Counted from the first letter of the stretch, positions 1 to 7,878 are shown. The stretch: DNA of 19,065 nt from an uncultured Caryophanales bacterium (GCA_946402785.1 CAMIXP010000011.1:1-19065), one strand, 5' to 3'. The notes: generated from the letters alone by a model not told the origin. Numbers and translations: made by a program.

Positions 1-961
1 CTGTTATTATTATATAACGTATTTCTCTATTTGTTAAGTTTTTTATTTCATTTTTCGCAACATTTAATAACTCTTGAACCCTTGCTTCTACGACTTTAGA
101 AACAGCCATTTGTGTTACTTCTTTTTTCTCATCTTTATCGACTTGTAACATCCAAGTTTCACTATTTTCTGCATAACTAGATAAAGCAACAGCAAACTTT
201 TCTTTCATAGCTCTCGAATCACTTAATTTGCATTTATAAACATACGTTAAGTCTTTATCAACATGCTTACTACCAATCGGTATCATACCATGTTTAATTT
301 GAATTCCTCGATTAAAGATAGAAATATTGGTAGTCTCTTCTCCAATATTAATGATAGCTCCTACTAATTCATCATACTTCTTATCTTTCATACAATAATA
401 GTCTCCAAAAGAACTATAACAAATATCAATCGTTTCAAGTCCAGCAAGTTTCAATACTTCTAAGATACGATATAAAGGTTCTTTCGGAGTCGTACTAATC
501 ACAACTCTTGCAGATAACTTACTACCTTTCATACCCTTAGGATCATGAATACTAGAATCAGAATCAATACTAAAATTAATAGGCATAGCCGTAACCAATT
601 CATCTTCATCAAAGTTAATCTCTTTTAAAGCATCTTGTAATACGTTACTAACATCTGCCCCTGTAATATTATTATAATCAATGACATCAGCCGTACCATC
701 AATCATATCCATCGTACAATTCTCAGGTGGAACACAAGCAACGACTTTCGTAATCTTCATTCCTAACCCTTCACTAACTTCTCTGATTGCATTCTTAACA
801 GAAGAAACAGCTGATTTCATATCAGAAATAAAACCATTTTTAATACCAGATGAAGGAGAACTTGTACAAGCCAAAACATGATATTTTTGATTTACTTTTT
901 CACATACAATGACTTTAATACTATCCGTTCCAAGATCAATTCCAGTATAAATATCACTCAT
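1..961 (-). CDS. ftsA: Cell-division protein FtsA, 3' end outside the window
   Basis: FtsA is the actin-like protein that polymerises on the inner membrane face, tethers FtsZ and recruits later divisome proteins. The 320 codons present read MSDIYTGIDLGTDSIKVIV at the N terminus, the phosphate-1 loop of the actin/Hsp70 fold (residues 6-19). A 1C-type subdomain follows (about 70-165, with VVACVPPEN and HDPKGMKGSKL, both typical of FtsA), then the phosphate-2 region IINIGEETTNISIF at 203-216. The open frame leaves the window just before the expected adenosine-binding GG motif; the family is usually about 400-440 residues. Start: ATG at 961 with an AGGAG-type site at 972-976. Oddity: the phosphate-2 aspartate (normally DIG) is asparagine, N205. 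It follows the third glycosyltransferase-like gene after a 60-base gap containing a promoter; ftsZ would be expected next, off the edge. Confidence 0.95.
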   Translation of the reverse strand, partial: MSDIYTGIDLGTDSIKVIVCEKVNQKYHVLACTSSPSSGIKNGFISDMKSAVSSVKNAIREVSEGLGMKITKVVACVPPENCTMDMIDGTADVIDYNNITGADVSNVLQDALKEINFDEDELVTAMPINFSIDSDSSIHDPKGMKGSKLSARVVISTTPKEPLYRILEVLKLAGLETIDICYSSFGDYYCMKDKKYDELVGAIINIGEETTNISIFNRGIQIKHGMIPIGSKHVDKDLTYVYKCKLSDSRAMKEKFAVALSSYAENSETWMLQVDKDEKKEVTQMAVSKVVEARVQELLNVAKNEIKNLTNREIRYIIIT

Positions 962-989
962 GGCTTTTCATCTCCTATCCTCAATCTTT

Positions 990-1017
990 ATTATACTATA
1001 CTTTCTTTCGTTTGCAA
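990..1017 (-). promoter_or_regulatory. Probable sigma-A promoter for ftsA
   Basis: Read on the minus strand, the gap before ftsA has a perfect -10 box TATAAT (990-995) and a -35-like TTGCAA (1012-1017) 16 bases upstream. The predicted start lies about 20 bases before the ribosome binding site. This would give ftsA transcription independent of the murG-led operon. It is a consensus match only, in AT-rich DNA. Confidence 0.55.
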
Positions 1018-1021
1018 AGAA

Positions 1022-2350
1022 CTATTCTTTATAATAAACCTCAAAATCTTCTATTTCATAAGCCTTCTTACTTTTCTCTTTTATATAGCGATAAAGGTCC
1101 TTACAATACTGAATATTTTCATGATCTTGTACATAAAAATAAACATCATGCATTCCATCAATCTTTTTCTTCATCTGAGTTACTCCATCATATCCAAAGT
1201 TTCCATATAGTGGAATATCGAAATACGTTATCTCATGATCACTCACAATATCAAGAAACATATTAGAATAAGAAAACATATAGGCATTCTCTCTTTCTTG
1301 ATAATCTTTTAATACTTTAGTAAGCTTCTTTTCTCTCTCAATCGGAACCAAATATCCCGTAAAACGTTTAAATGTACTAAAACGATTCATTTGATAATGA
1401 GGATAATGACTAAAAAGATTAAATCCAAGGAAAAAGATCGATAACGCAATTCCAAGTCCCCAAACATACTTATGAATTTCATCCGTATGTATTAAAAAAT
1501 GAAGAACAAATAAAAGAAGTAAATATTGGAAATGAAATAAATCAATAATTGGAATCATCATAGAAATACTACCAAGTAAATAATAAGCACTACTATCTTT
1601 TGGCCTTTTCCAAATATACCACAAACAATAAATCATAATTAAAATACTAAAAACCAACAAAGGAGTATTTAAAAAATGATTATCTCCTCCAAAATCAAAT
1701 AATCCTAGAATAGATAAATTCCAAAAAGAAGAAAAAGATCCGGTGCATAATAAATAAATCAAAAATACAATACCAGGTCCTAACATACCAGAAATTCTTT
1801 GGAACGTTCTTTCCCAACTTCTCGTAGATAAAAAAGAACACAATACAATCACAAACCCCATCGTATGTTTGGTAAGACACAATAAACCGAGAATAAATCC
1901 AATCAAATAATCATTGGAATCTTCTTTATCATAATAAATTAATAAAACTACCAATGTAAAAACTAAAAAATTATAATTCGGAAATAAAATATGAAATAAC
2001 AAAAAACCCATAAAAGGAATAAAGAATAATAACTTTTTTCCAATTAATTTATCTAGATAATAAAAACAAAAAGTTCCCATTAAAGATTGGCCAAGTAAAA
2101 AGACCAAATATTGATCCGAAAACAATAAGAAAAAACTCATGATAAAAGCATACAAAGGGGTTGTAATAATATTAAAGTCTTTATAAGGAATTTCTCCCAT
2201 ACGAATCGCATGAGCCATCCCATAATTCCATATGGTATCTGCATTATTGTATCCCCAAAAGACTAATCCTAAAAAAAAGAAAAGGAAAAACAAATAATAC
2301 TTATAATACTTCTTGATATGTTCCACTTGAATCACTCTCACTATAATCAT
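1022..2350 (-). CDS. GT-C-like membrane glycosyltransferase, paralog 3 of 3 in transcription order
   Basis: This is a 442-residue polytopic membrane protein. After the first membrane segment (about 18-34) comes an extracellular loop with ADTIWNYGMAHAIRMGEIPY, then KDFN and TTPLY. This layout (acidic residue after TM1, G-x-x-PY-x-D, then P-L-Y) is the signature of GT-C lipid-phosphosugar-dependent glycosyltransferases of the RgtA/ArnT/PMT type. About ten hydrophobic segments follow and then a soluble C-terminal region (about 350-442). It is clearly paralogous to the next two genes upstream, sharing LTKHTMG, a GLFDFGG block and a GNFGYDG block. D38 is kept, but the usual following E is T39. The ATG at 2350 has only a weak ribosome binding site (GTGAT), and downstream GTG codons are alternatives. 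Donor and acceptor are unknown; an undecaprenyl-phosphate sugar donor is inference from the fold. It is separated from paralog 2 by a hairpin terminator. Confidence 0.8.
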   Translation of the reverse strand: MIIVRVIQVEHIKKYYKYYLFFLFFFLGLVFWGYNNADTIWNYGMAHAIRMGEIPYKDFNIITTPLYAFIMSFFLLFSDQYLVFLLGQSLMGTFCFYYLDKLIGKKLLFFIPFMGFLLFHILFPNYNFLVFTLVVLLIYYDKEDSNDYLIGFILGLLCLTKHTMGFVIVLCSFLSTRSWERTFQRISGMLGPGIVFLIYLLCTGSFSSFWNLSILGLFDFGGDNHFLNTPLLVFSILIMIYCLWYIWKRPKDSSAYYLLGSISMMIPIIDLFHFQYLLLLFVLHFLIHTDEIHKYVWGLGIALSIFFLGFNLFSHYPHYQMNRFSTFKRFTGYLVPIEREKKLTKVLKDYQERENAYMFSYSNMFLDIVSDHEITYFDIPLYGNFGYDGVTQMKKKIDGMHDVYFYVQDHENIQYCKDLYRYIKEKSKKAYEIEDFEVYYKE

Positions 2351-2364
2351 TTAATCACAAACAC

Positions 2365-2392
2365 AAAAAAAAAGAAAGATATCTTTCTTTTT
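2365..2392 (-). terminator. Intrinsic terminator-like hairpin between GT paralogs 2 and 3
   Basis: On the minus strand a 10-bp perfect stem AAAAAGAAAG / CTTTCTTTTT (2383-2392 and 2369-2378) with an ATAT loop runs into nine T residues. The stem overlaps the stop codon of the upstream gene. It is GC-poor, so it may be a partial terminator or attenuator between the murG-side genes and the ftsA side. Confidence 0.65.
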
Positions 2393-3731
2393 ATGGTTTA
2401 TAAAAAATGGTATAAATAGATACTTTCGCAGCTTTCTCTGAATGATCCATTACATATTTCATCAGTTCTGTATCATGTTGAGAATAAGGCCTTTTTCCCG
2501 ATACAACTTCTTGATAAAAATCTTCATTAATAATAAAGTATGTATTCTTCATTAAATTGACTTTTTCTGTCATACCCTTTGTCCCAGCATATCCGTAATT
2601 TCCTCGTAAAGGAACACTAAAGTAATCAATCTTTCGGTCTCGTATGATATCGATAAACATACTAGAAGGATCCAATGGAATTACATTCTCTTCTCGCATC
2701 ATCGCATCAACAACACCTTGATAAATAGGAATTGCTGGTTCATACATCAAAGTTCCTTCAAAATGATGAAAAGGAGAAAATGTTAAATGAGATAAATTCT
2801 CCCATCGTAAAAAGATATTGATAAGAACAAACAATCCAATAAAAATGGATGGAATCACATGTCCCTTTATTCGATCAGAATACTGTTCCAAGAAAGGAAT
2901 AAAGAAAACAGGAAAATACATAGGAAAATGGTTCGTATCACAAATTGGTATCACAAAGAAAATAGCTCCCAAAGCATAATACCATAGAATATTCTTGGAA
3001 TTCTTCTTCGTAAAATAACAAGTAAGTCCGAATAGAATCAAAGATAAGATGACACACCAAGGTATCATTAAACGATTATTTCCTCCAAAATCAAATAGTC
3101 CAAAGAAACATAAATCAAAGAAAGAAACAAAAGAACCTGTTACGAGTAAATAAATCACAAAGAGACAACCAGGTATGAAACATCCCTCTACTCTCTTTCC
3201 AATTCTTTTCCAATCTTTTAATCCAATACAAGTACAAAGGAAAATAGGAAGCCCTATCGTATGTTTCGATAAAATCATACATCCAAACAAGATACCCATT
3301 ACGAAATCAGATGTCTTCCCCTTCCTCTCCAACAGCATCAACAAAACCATGAAAAAGAATGCCATCGTATTATACGTTGGAATAAAGAAAAAGAATAAAA
3401 AGATAGACATCGATAGAAGAACCCATAAAACATTCTTTCCTAATAATTCTTTTAAACAATAATAAATACCCGTATATAAAAGACAAGCTTCTAATAAGAA
3501 AATAGAAAAACTATCATAGATAAATAATCCCAAAGAAAAAATCATAATAAACAAAGGAGTTGATACTGTATTGATATCTTTATAAGGAATCTCTCCCATT
3601 CGAATCGCATGACTCATTCCATATTCTGTTAAAGGATCCAGTGTTACCGATTCATTTAATAAAATAAACAATAAAAACACCATGAAAAAGAAGAAGAAAA
3701 AAACAGAAATATTTTTCTTAACCCATTCCAT
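2391..3731 (-). CDS. GT-C-like membrane glycosyltransferase, paralog 2 of 3
   Basis: This is a 446-residue polytopic membrane protein, nearly co-linear with its two neighbours. TM1 spans about 8-26, followed by the loop LDPLTEYGMSHAIRMGEIPY, KDIN and STPLF. The segment MSHAIRMGEIPYKD is almost identical to that of paralog 3, which indicates recent duplication. Shared downstream blocks are LSKHTIGLP (about 165-175), SFFDLCFFGLFDFGG and, near the C terminus, PLRGNYGYAG. In the first loop D32 is retained but followed by proline, where the family usually has D-E, so catalytic competence is uncertain. The start is ATG 3731, overlapping the upstream stop by one base (TAATG) behind a strong AAGGAGGAG site, so it is translationally coupled. 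The sugar donor and acceptor cannot be read from the sequence. A role in envelope or teichoic-acid-like glycosylation is inference from fold and location. Confidence 0.8.
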   Translation of the reverse strand: MEWVKKNISVFFFFFFMVFLLFILLNESVTLDPLTEYGMSHAIRMGEIPYKDINTVSTPLFIMIFSLGLFIYDSFSIFLLEACLLYTGIYYCLKELLGKNVLWVLLSMSIFLFFFFIPTYNTMAFFFMVLLMLLERKGKTSDFVMGILFGCMILSKHTIGLPIFLCTCIGLKDWKRIGKRVEGCFIPGCLFVIYLLVTGSFVSFFDLCFFGLFDFGGNNRLMIPWCVILSLILFGLTCYFTKKNSKNILWYYALGAIFFVIPICDTNHFPMYFPVFFIPFLEQYSDRIKGHVIPSIFIGLFVLINIFLRWENLSHLTFSPFHHFEGTLMYEPAIPIYQGVVDAMMREENVIPLDPSSMFIDIIRDRKIDYFSVPLRGNYGYAGTKGMTEKVNLMKNTYFIINEDFYQEVVSGKRPYSQHDTELMKYVMDHSEKAAKVSIYTIFYKP

Positions 3732-5056
3732 TAAGACTCCTCCTTTAACTGATACAATTCATAGAAGAGAACCTCATCTATTTTTTCACCATGGTCCATT
3801 ACATAATGAATAACTTCTTTATTCGTTTGTTTTTTAGGATCTAATTCTCTTGGATCAACCAAAAAGTAAGAATTCTTTCTTTCTTGAATCAACTTCATTA
3901 ACTTTTCTTTTCCACCATATCCATGATTTCCATTATTAATTAAATCCACAAAAGAAATAGATTCATCTCTTTCAATACGAAGAAAATATGCATTACTAAT
4001 CAAATAAACAAAGTCTTGATTTGGATACTTATCTAACATTTTATGAAGAGCTTCGTATTGTTCCACAACTGGTTTCGAAATCATTCTTGTCTCAAAATGA
4101 GGAAATGAATTGGGATAAATGACACCTGTTTGAAATTTAGAAATAGAAAGAAGTCCCCCTATTCCAACAACAATCCCCACAAATAACAATTCCATTCGAA
4201 AAGGAATTTTTCTCTCTTTTAACATAAACCAAACGAGTAATAAACAAACAAAGAATAACTGTGTATGATAAAAATCAAATAAAGGAATAACAATACTAAA
4301 TGCCGCAAGAGCATAATAAGAATATAGATTCTTTCGATCTTTCCAAATCCAAGATATTACCCATCCTAAACAAAGAAGTACAAAGATATATAAAATATTA
4401 AAAGACGGAGTATTCTTCGTAAAATCAAATAGTCCAAAGAAACACAAATCTAAAAAAGAGAAAAGTGTTCCATTACAAACTAAATAGATAAAAAAGAATA
4501 CAAGAGGTGTCATCATACCACCTAGTCTTTTTCCAAACTTTTTTAAGTCTTTTAAGTAATAAAGACTTGGTAAAAAGAAACAAGCTCCAATACTTTGTTT
4601 GGTAAGAATAAGAATTCCAATTAAAAATCCAATCCACCAATCACTCTTCTTTTCTTTTTCAAAATACAAAATAAGAGTAATCAAACAAACCGCTAATAAA
4701 TTATAACTTGGATAGGTATTAGGAAGAGGAAAGAATAAAAAGATAAGAATAAACCACATCTTATTCCCAATTAAACGATACATAAAGTAAGAAAGAACCG
4801 TTAAAATAATCGCATTCACAATATGAAATACAATCATATTAAAACCAAATAAATAAAAAAGAATTGCCATGAAAAATGGATACAAAGGAGGAATAATCAT
4901 ATTAAAATCTTGATAAGGAGTTAATCCTTGATAAATGGCATAACTAAATCCATAATTCCATACTTCATCAGCATATAAATCCATGACAAATAAATTCCAT
5001 AAAAGGAAGAATACAAACAAAAAAGAGAATAGTATAACGTTTTGATATTTCTTCAT
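3731..5056 (-). CDS. GT-C-like membrane glycosyltransferase, paralog 1 of 3
   Basis: This 441-residue polytopic membrane protein is the most canonical of the three. TM1 (about 8-25) is followed by YADEVWNYGFSYAIYQGLTP, YQDFN and PPLYPFFMAILFYLFG. This matches the RgtA/B/C/D-like glycosyltransferase pattern closely: DE after TM1, G-x-x-PY-x-D, PPLY, and LFG at the end of TM2. D30-E31 is the likely metal/donor-binding acidic pair. Blocks shared with the paralogs are LTKQSIG, SFLDLCFFGLFDF and the C-terminal GNHGYGG. Start ATG 5056 lies three bases after the ftsQ stop, with GGAG inside the end of ftsQ, so it is cotranscribed and probably coupled. Known relatives transfer sugars from polyprenyl-phosphate donors on the outer face of the membrane. 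The specific product here is unknown. Confidence 0.85.
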   Translation of the reverse strand: MKKYQNVILFSFLFVFFLLWNLFVMDLYADEVWNYGFSYAIYQGLTPYQDFNMIIPPLYPFFMAILFYLFGFNMIVFHIVNAIILTVLSYFMYRLIGNKMWFILIFLFFPLPNTYPSYNLLAVCLITLILYFEKEKKSDWWIGFLIGILILTKQSIGACFFLPSLYYLKDLKKFGKRLGGMMTPLVFFFIYLVCNGTLFSFLDLCFFGLFDFTKNTPSFNILYIFVLLCLGWVISWIWKDRKNLYSYYALAAFSIVIPLFDFYHTQLFFVCLLLVWFMLKERKIPFRMELLFVGIVVGIGGLLSISKFQTGVIYPNSFPHFETRMISKPVVEQYEALHKMLDKYPNQDFVYLISNAYFLRIERDESISFVDLINNGNHGYGGKEKLMKLIQERKNSYFLVDPRELDPKKQTNKEVIHYVMDHGEKIDEVLFYELYQLKEES

Positions 5057-5059
5057 ATA

Positions 5060-5749
5060 CTACTCCATAATTTTAAAGTGATTTCCACTATCTAAATAAA
5101 GAATTCCTTTATGACCCTCTAATTGAGAATAAACTTCTGTGTAATGATTAATCATTTTAAATTTCGTTAAGGTAAGATAAACCATATTTCCATCATCCAT
5201 ATATAAAAGGAATCGATCTTTATCATATTCATTTGGTTGATACTCAATATCACTAATTTTAGATAATGTATTATCTTCTACTTTTTCCATTCCCGCAATA
5301 AACTTTTTATATTTTTTATCTGGAACATAATTTAATAAACGAGGAACACGGAATTCACTACTAATGGCATCTTCCCCTACTTGTTCTTTTAAATGGAATA
5401 CATATTTATTTTTACTCGTATCAAAGAATAATGGTTTGTTTTCTTCTACATCAATTTCTAATAGAAAATCCCATTTCTTATGAATCTTACAAGAATCAAT
5501 ATAAGGAGACTTCAATATCTTCTTACAAGTCTTTCCTTTATCTAATAAAAGGAAAGCAGGATACTCTTTTAAATCTCCTAATTCTAAAATATAATCATCT
5601 TTTAAATAAGAAGTACCTTTGATTAAGAATCCATGAATGGGTTGTTTTAAACAGTAACTCACACCAAAAAATAGTCCAACTAAAACAAGAAGAACTAACA
5701 ATAAGTTAACGATCTTAATTTTTGTTTTTTTGACTATTTTTTTTGCCAT
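5060..5749 (-). CDS. ftsQ: Cell-division protein DivIB/FtsQ
   Basis: This bitopic divisome protein bridges early and late division proteins and, with FtsL/FtsB (DivIC), activates septal peptidoglycan synthesis. The 229-residue product has a short basic cytoplasmic tail (MAKKIVKKTKIK), one membrane segment (about 12-33), and a POTRA-like domain (about 37-105). The POTRA includes IHGFLIKGTSYLKDDYI and, at its end, WDFLLEIDVEENKPLFF, both characteristic of the family. A beta-rich C-terminal domain follows. A longer frame opens at TTG 5761, but ATG 5749 is preferred: it lies two bases after the murB stop with GGGAG just upstream and gives a normal N terminus. Its place directly after murB reproduces the B. 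subtilis murG-murB-divIB order. Confidence 0.92.
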   Translation of the reverse strand: MAKKIVKKTKIKIVNLLLVLLVLVGLFFGVSYCLKQPIHGFLIKGTSYLKDDYILELGDLKEYPAFLLLDKGKTCKKILKSPYIDSCKIHKKWDFLLEIDVEENKPLFFDTSKNKYVFHLKEQVGEDAISSEFRVPRLLNYVPDKKYKKFIAGMEKVEDNTLSKISDIEYQPNEYDKDRFLLYMDDGNMVYLTLTKFKMINHYTEVYSQLEGHKGILYLDSGNHFKIME

Positions 5750-5751
5750 AA

Positions 5752-6660
5752 TTACTCCCAATTTACAAATTCTTGTTCAATTCTCATATCAATGCCATAT
5801 TTTTCTTTTACTTCATCATGACATAATTCTATTAATTCTTTAATGTCACTTGCTTTGGCATTTTTATAGTTAATAATAAAGTTTGCATGTTTATCACTAA
5901 CCATAGCTCCACCTTTTTTCTTACCTTTTAAGCCAGCATCTTCAATTAATTTACCAGCAAAGTTATCTGGTGGATTTCTAAATACACTTCCAGCACTTGG
6001 ATACTCTAATGGTTGTGTATCAAGTCGTCTCTGACGTCTATCTCTCATAACTTCTTCAATAGCTTCTCTCTTACCAGGTTTCAAGTGAAGAACAACCTCT
6101 AAACAAACATACCCAGGATGTGTTTGTAAGAAAGAACTACGATAATGGAATTGCATCTCTTTATTAACAAGAGTAACTACCTTACAATCAGGTGTTAAAA
6201 CTTTTACAGATTCTACAATATAACCCATATCCGATTTATAAGCACCGGCATTCATGTAGATAGCTCCACCGACAGTACCAGGAATACCAGCCGCAAACTC
6301 TAAACCAGTAAGACTCTTTTTCGCAGCTAATAAACAAAGTTTTACTAAAGAATAACCTGCTCCTACACGAATCTTACGTTTACTCACAAATTTAATTTTA
6401 TCAAATTCATTTAATCGAATTAAAACACCCTCATAATCCTTATCACTAAATAAAAGGTTAGATCCATTACCAAGGATCTTATGAGGTACTCGATTCTCTT
6501 TTAAGAAAGAAATCAAAGAAATTAATTTTTTTGTATTCTTAGGATATACAATGCAACTAGCATTTCCACCAGCACGATACGTTGTATATTTCTTTAAAGA
6601 AACATTTTCTTCTATCTTTCCAACATCTAATAACCGAATTGAATCAATTACGTCTTTCAT
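5752..6660 (-). CDS. murB: UDP-N-acetylenolpyruvoylglucosamine reductase MurB
   Basis: MurB is a cytoplasmic FAD enzyme that uses NADPH to reduce UDP-GlcNAc-enolpyruvate to UDP-MurNAc, the second committed step of peptidoglycan synthesis. The 302 residues contain TYRAGGNA (27-34), the FAD-binding GNGSNLLFSD (64-73), and EFAAGIPGTVGGAIYMNAGA (121-140). YRSSF carries R174, SAGSVFRNP carries the proton-donating serine S225, and SDKHANFIIN is at 255-264. The C-terminal IEQEFVNWE supplies the expected catalytic glutamate, E297 by alignment to the usual EPEVRFIG. It has the short architecture typical of Gram-positive (type II) MurB. ATG 6660 follows the murG stop by four bases, with a modest GGGTGA site overlapping that stop. 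Confidence 0.97.
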   Translation of the reverse strand: MKDVIDSIRLLDVGKIEENVSLKKYTTYRAGGNASCIVYPKNTKKLISLISFLKENRVPHKILGNGSNLLFSDKDYEGVLIRLNEFDKIKFVSKRKIRVGAGYSLVKLCLLAAKKSLTGLEFAAGIPGTVGGAIYMNAGAYKSDMGYIVESVKVLTPDCKVVTLVNKEMQFHYRSSFLQTHPGYVCLEVVLHLKPGKREAIEEVMRDRRQRRLDTQPLEYPSAGSVFRNPPDNFAGKLIEDAGLKGKKKGGAMVSDKHANFIINYKNAKASDIKELIELCHDEVKEKYGIDMRIEQEFVNWE

Positions 6661-6664
6661 ATCA

Positions 6665-7741
6665 TCACCCTACTAATTTTTTAATTTCTTGATAAATACG
6701 TGTAGCAGAATCATCAATTCCTAATTCACGACTATGTTCTGACATTTCTTTATATAGTTTTTCATCATCTAATAATCTCTCTACTTCTTGAATAATCGTT
6801 TTACTAGAGAAATCTTCTTCTGTGACAATCACACAAGCTCCATGATCTTCTAATTCTTTGGCATTCTTATATTGATGGTTATTGGTAACATAAGGAGATG
6901 GTACCAATATAGTAGGTAAACCAATCGCAGTAATTTCTGCTATGGTACTAGCTCCTGCACGAGAAACCATTAAATCAGCATCTTTCATTAAATTAATTAA
7001 GTTATCCATAAAAGGAACAACTTTTACATTATCAGAAGTAGGAATCTCTTTATATTCATCATAATAATTCTTACCCGTAATAATTAATACTTGATAATCT
7101 TTATTATTAAAACTTGGAATTAATTCTTTAATCTTCTCTGTCATGGTAACACTACCAAGAGAACCCATCACTACAATCACAAGTTTTTTATCTTTATCAA
7201 ATCCAATCTCTTCACGAGATAAAGGTTTTGCTCCAAGTATTTCTTCACTTCTAGGATTTCCCGTATAAACAACTTTTTCTTTTGGAAATAAATTCAAACT
7301 ATTTGGTAAAGATACACAAATACAATTAGAAAAACTACTAATAAATTTATTGGATAATCCAGGAATCGAATTTTGTTCATGAATTAAAGTAGGAACTCCT
7401 GCTTTATGAGCAGCATACAATACAGGAGCCGTAATATATCCACCAGCACCTACTACGATATCTGGTTGAAATTCTTTGATAATCTTTTTACTTCTACGAA
7501 TAGCCGAAAAGAATTTATACATAACAGAAAAATTAGAAAAAAATCTTTTTCTATTTAATCCACTCATTTCAATTCCTTCAAAAGGAATCCCAAGTTTCGG
7601 AATAATGTCTTTTTCCATACGATCCGTTGTTCCTACGTATAAAAACTCTACATCTTTTTCCTCTTCTTTTATTTTATTCATAATGGCAATGGCAGGATAG
7701 ATATGTCCACCTGTTCCACCAGCAACTACCATGACTTTCAT
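6665..7741 (-). CDS. murG: Undecaprenyl-PP-MurNAc-pentapeptide GlcNAc transferase MurG
   Basis: MurG is a GT-B enzyme on the inner membrane face that adds GlcNAc from UDP-GlcNAc to lipid I, giving lipid II. The 358 residues show GGTGGHIYPAIAI at 8-20 (first glycine loop), GAGGY at 98-102, HEQNSIPGLSNK at 121-132, GNP at 161-163 and a second glycine loop, MGSLGS, at 192-197. The UDP-GlcNAc site is SRAGASTIAEI (260-270), followed by NNHQYKNA (287-294). A frame extends upstream to TTG 7762, but that codon abuts the -10 box. ATG 7741 has GGAG at a good distance and gives the normal N terminus. It is the first gene of its operon here; mraY, murD and ftsW/spoVE, which usually precede it, are absent from the window. 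Confidence 0.97.
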   Translation of the reverse strand: MKVMVVAGGTGGHIYPAIAIMNKIKEEEKDVEFLYVGTTDRMEKDIIPKLGIPFEGIEMSGLNRKRFFSNFSVMYKFFSAIRRSKKIIKEFQPDIVVGAGGYITAPVLYAAHKAGVPTLIHEQNSIPGLSNKFISSFSNCICVSLPNSLNLFPKEKVVYTGNPRSEEILGAKPLSREEIGFDKDKKLVIVVMGSLGSVTMTEKIKELIPSFNNKDYQVLIITGKNYYDEYKEIPTSDNVKVVPFMDNLINLMKDADLMVSRAGASTIAEITAIGLPTILVPSPYVTNNHQYKNAKELEDHGACVIVTEEDFSSKTIIQEVERLLDDEKLYKEMSEHSRELGIDDSATRIYQEIKKLVG

Positions 7742-7762
7742 AGAATCACTCCACTTAACCAA

Positions 7763-7771
7763 ATTATACCA
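7763..7771 (-). promoter_or_regulatory. Extended -10 promoter for the murG operon
   Basis: The minus strand reads TGGTATAAT: a perfect -10 box (7763-7768) with the TGn extension. No good -35 is seen, as expected for extended -10 promoters. Transcription would start near 7756, leaving a leader of about 15 bases before the murG ribosome binding site and start. This supports ATG 7741 as the murG start. Confidence 0.65.
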
Positions 7772-7825
7772 TAAATAGAAAGGAAATATGTCTATTTACG
7801 ATGATAAATCAAAACTTTACATACA

Positions 7826-7841
7826 AATTGAGAAAACAATT
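7826..7841. repeat. Short inverted repeat over the tmcAL -35 box
   Basis: AATTG / CAATT arms flank AGAAAA (7826-7841) and overlap the -35 hexamer of the tmcAL promoter, between the two divergent promoters. It could be an operator half-site pair, but it is short and AT-rich, so chance is a fair explanation. Confidence 0.25.
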
Positions 7842-7856
7842 ATCTTATGTTAAAAT
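7828..7856 (+). promoter_or_regulatory. Sigma-A promoter for tmcAL-gmk
   Basis: The -35 TTGAGA (7828-7833) and -10 TAAAAT (7851-7856) are separated by an ideal 17 bases, and TGT precedes the -10. Transcription should begin near 7863, just before the ribosome binding site. This also argues against ATG 7867 as the translation start. Confidence 0.75.
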
Positions 7857-7878
7857 ATAGGGTGAAATGAGGGATCCT

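Noticed and set aside
1016..1030. Small hairpin AAAGAA-CTA-TTCTTT at the end of the third GT gene
   Set aside because: Six AT-rich base pairs and no T-tract; too weak to call a terminator.
878..1266. Plus-strand open frames over the ftsA/GT boundary
   Set aside because: They lie antisense to the glycosyltransferase and ftsA frames, have no family motifs, and their hydrophobic composition is expected from the complement of membrane-protein codons.
5750..5761. TTG 5761 as the ftsQ start
   Set aside because: It lies within murB coding sequence and lacks a suitable ribosome binding site; ATG 5749 has GGGAG and follows the murB stop directly.
7742..7762. TTG 7762 as the murG start
   Set aside because: It touches the -10 box of the only good promoter, so it would not be in the transcript; ATG 7741 has GGAG and the normal MurG N terminus.
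7867..7878. ATG 7867 as the tmcAL start
   Set aside because: It would sit only a few bases after the predicted transcription start; ATG 7879 has a better Shine-Dalgarno and matches the family N terminus MKAxG.
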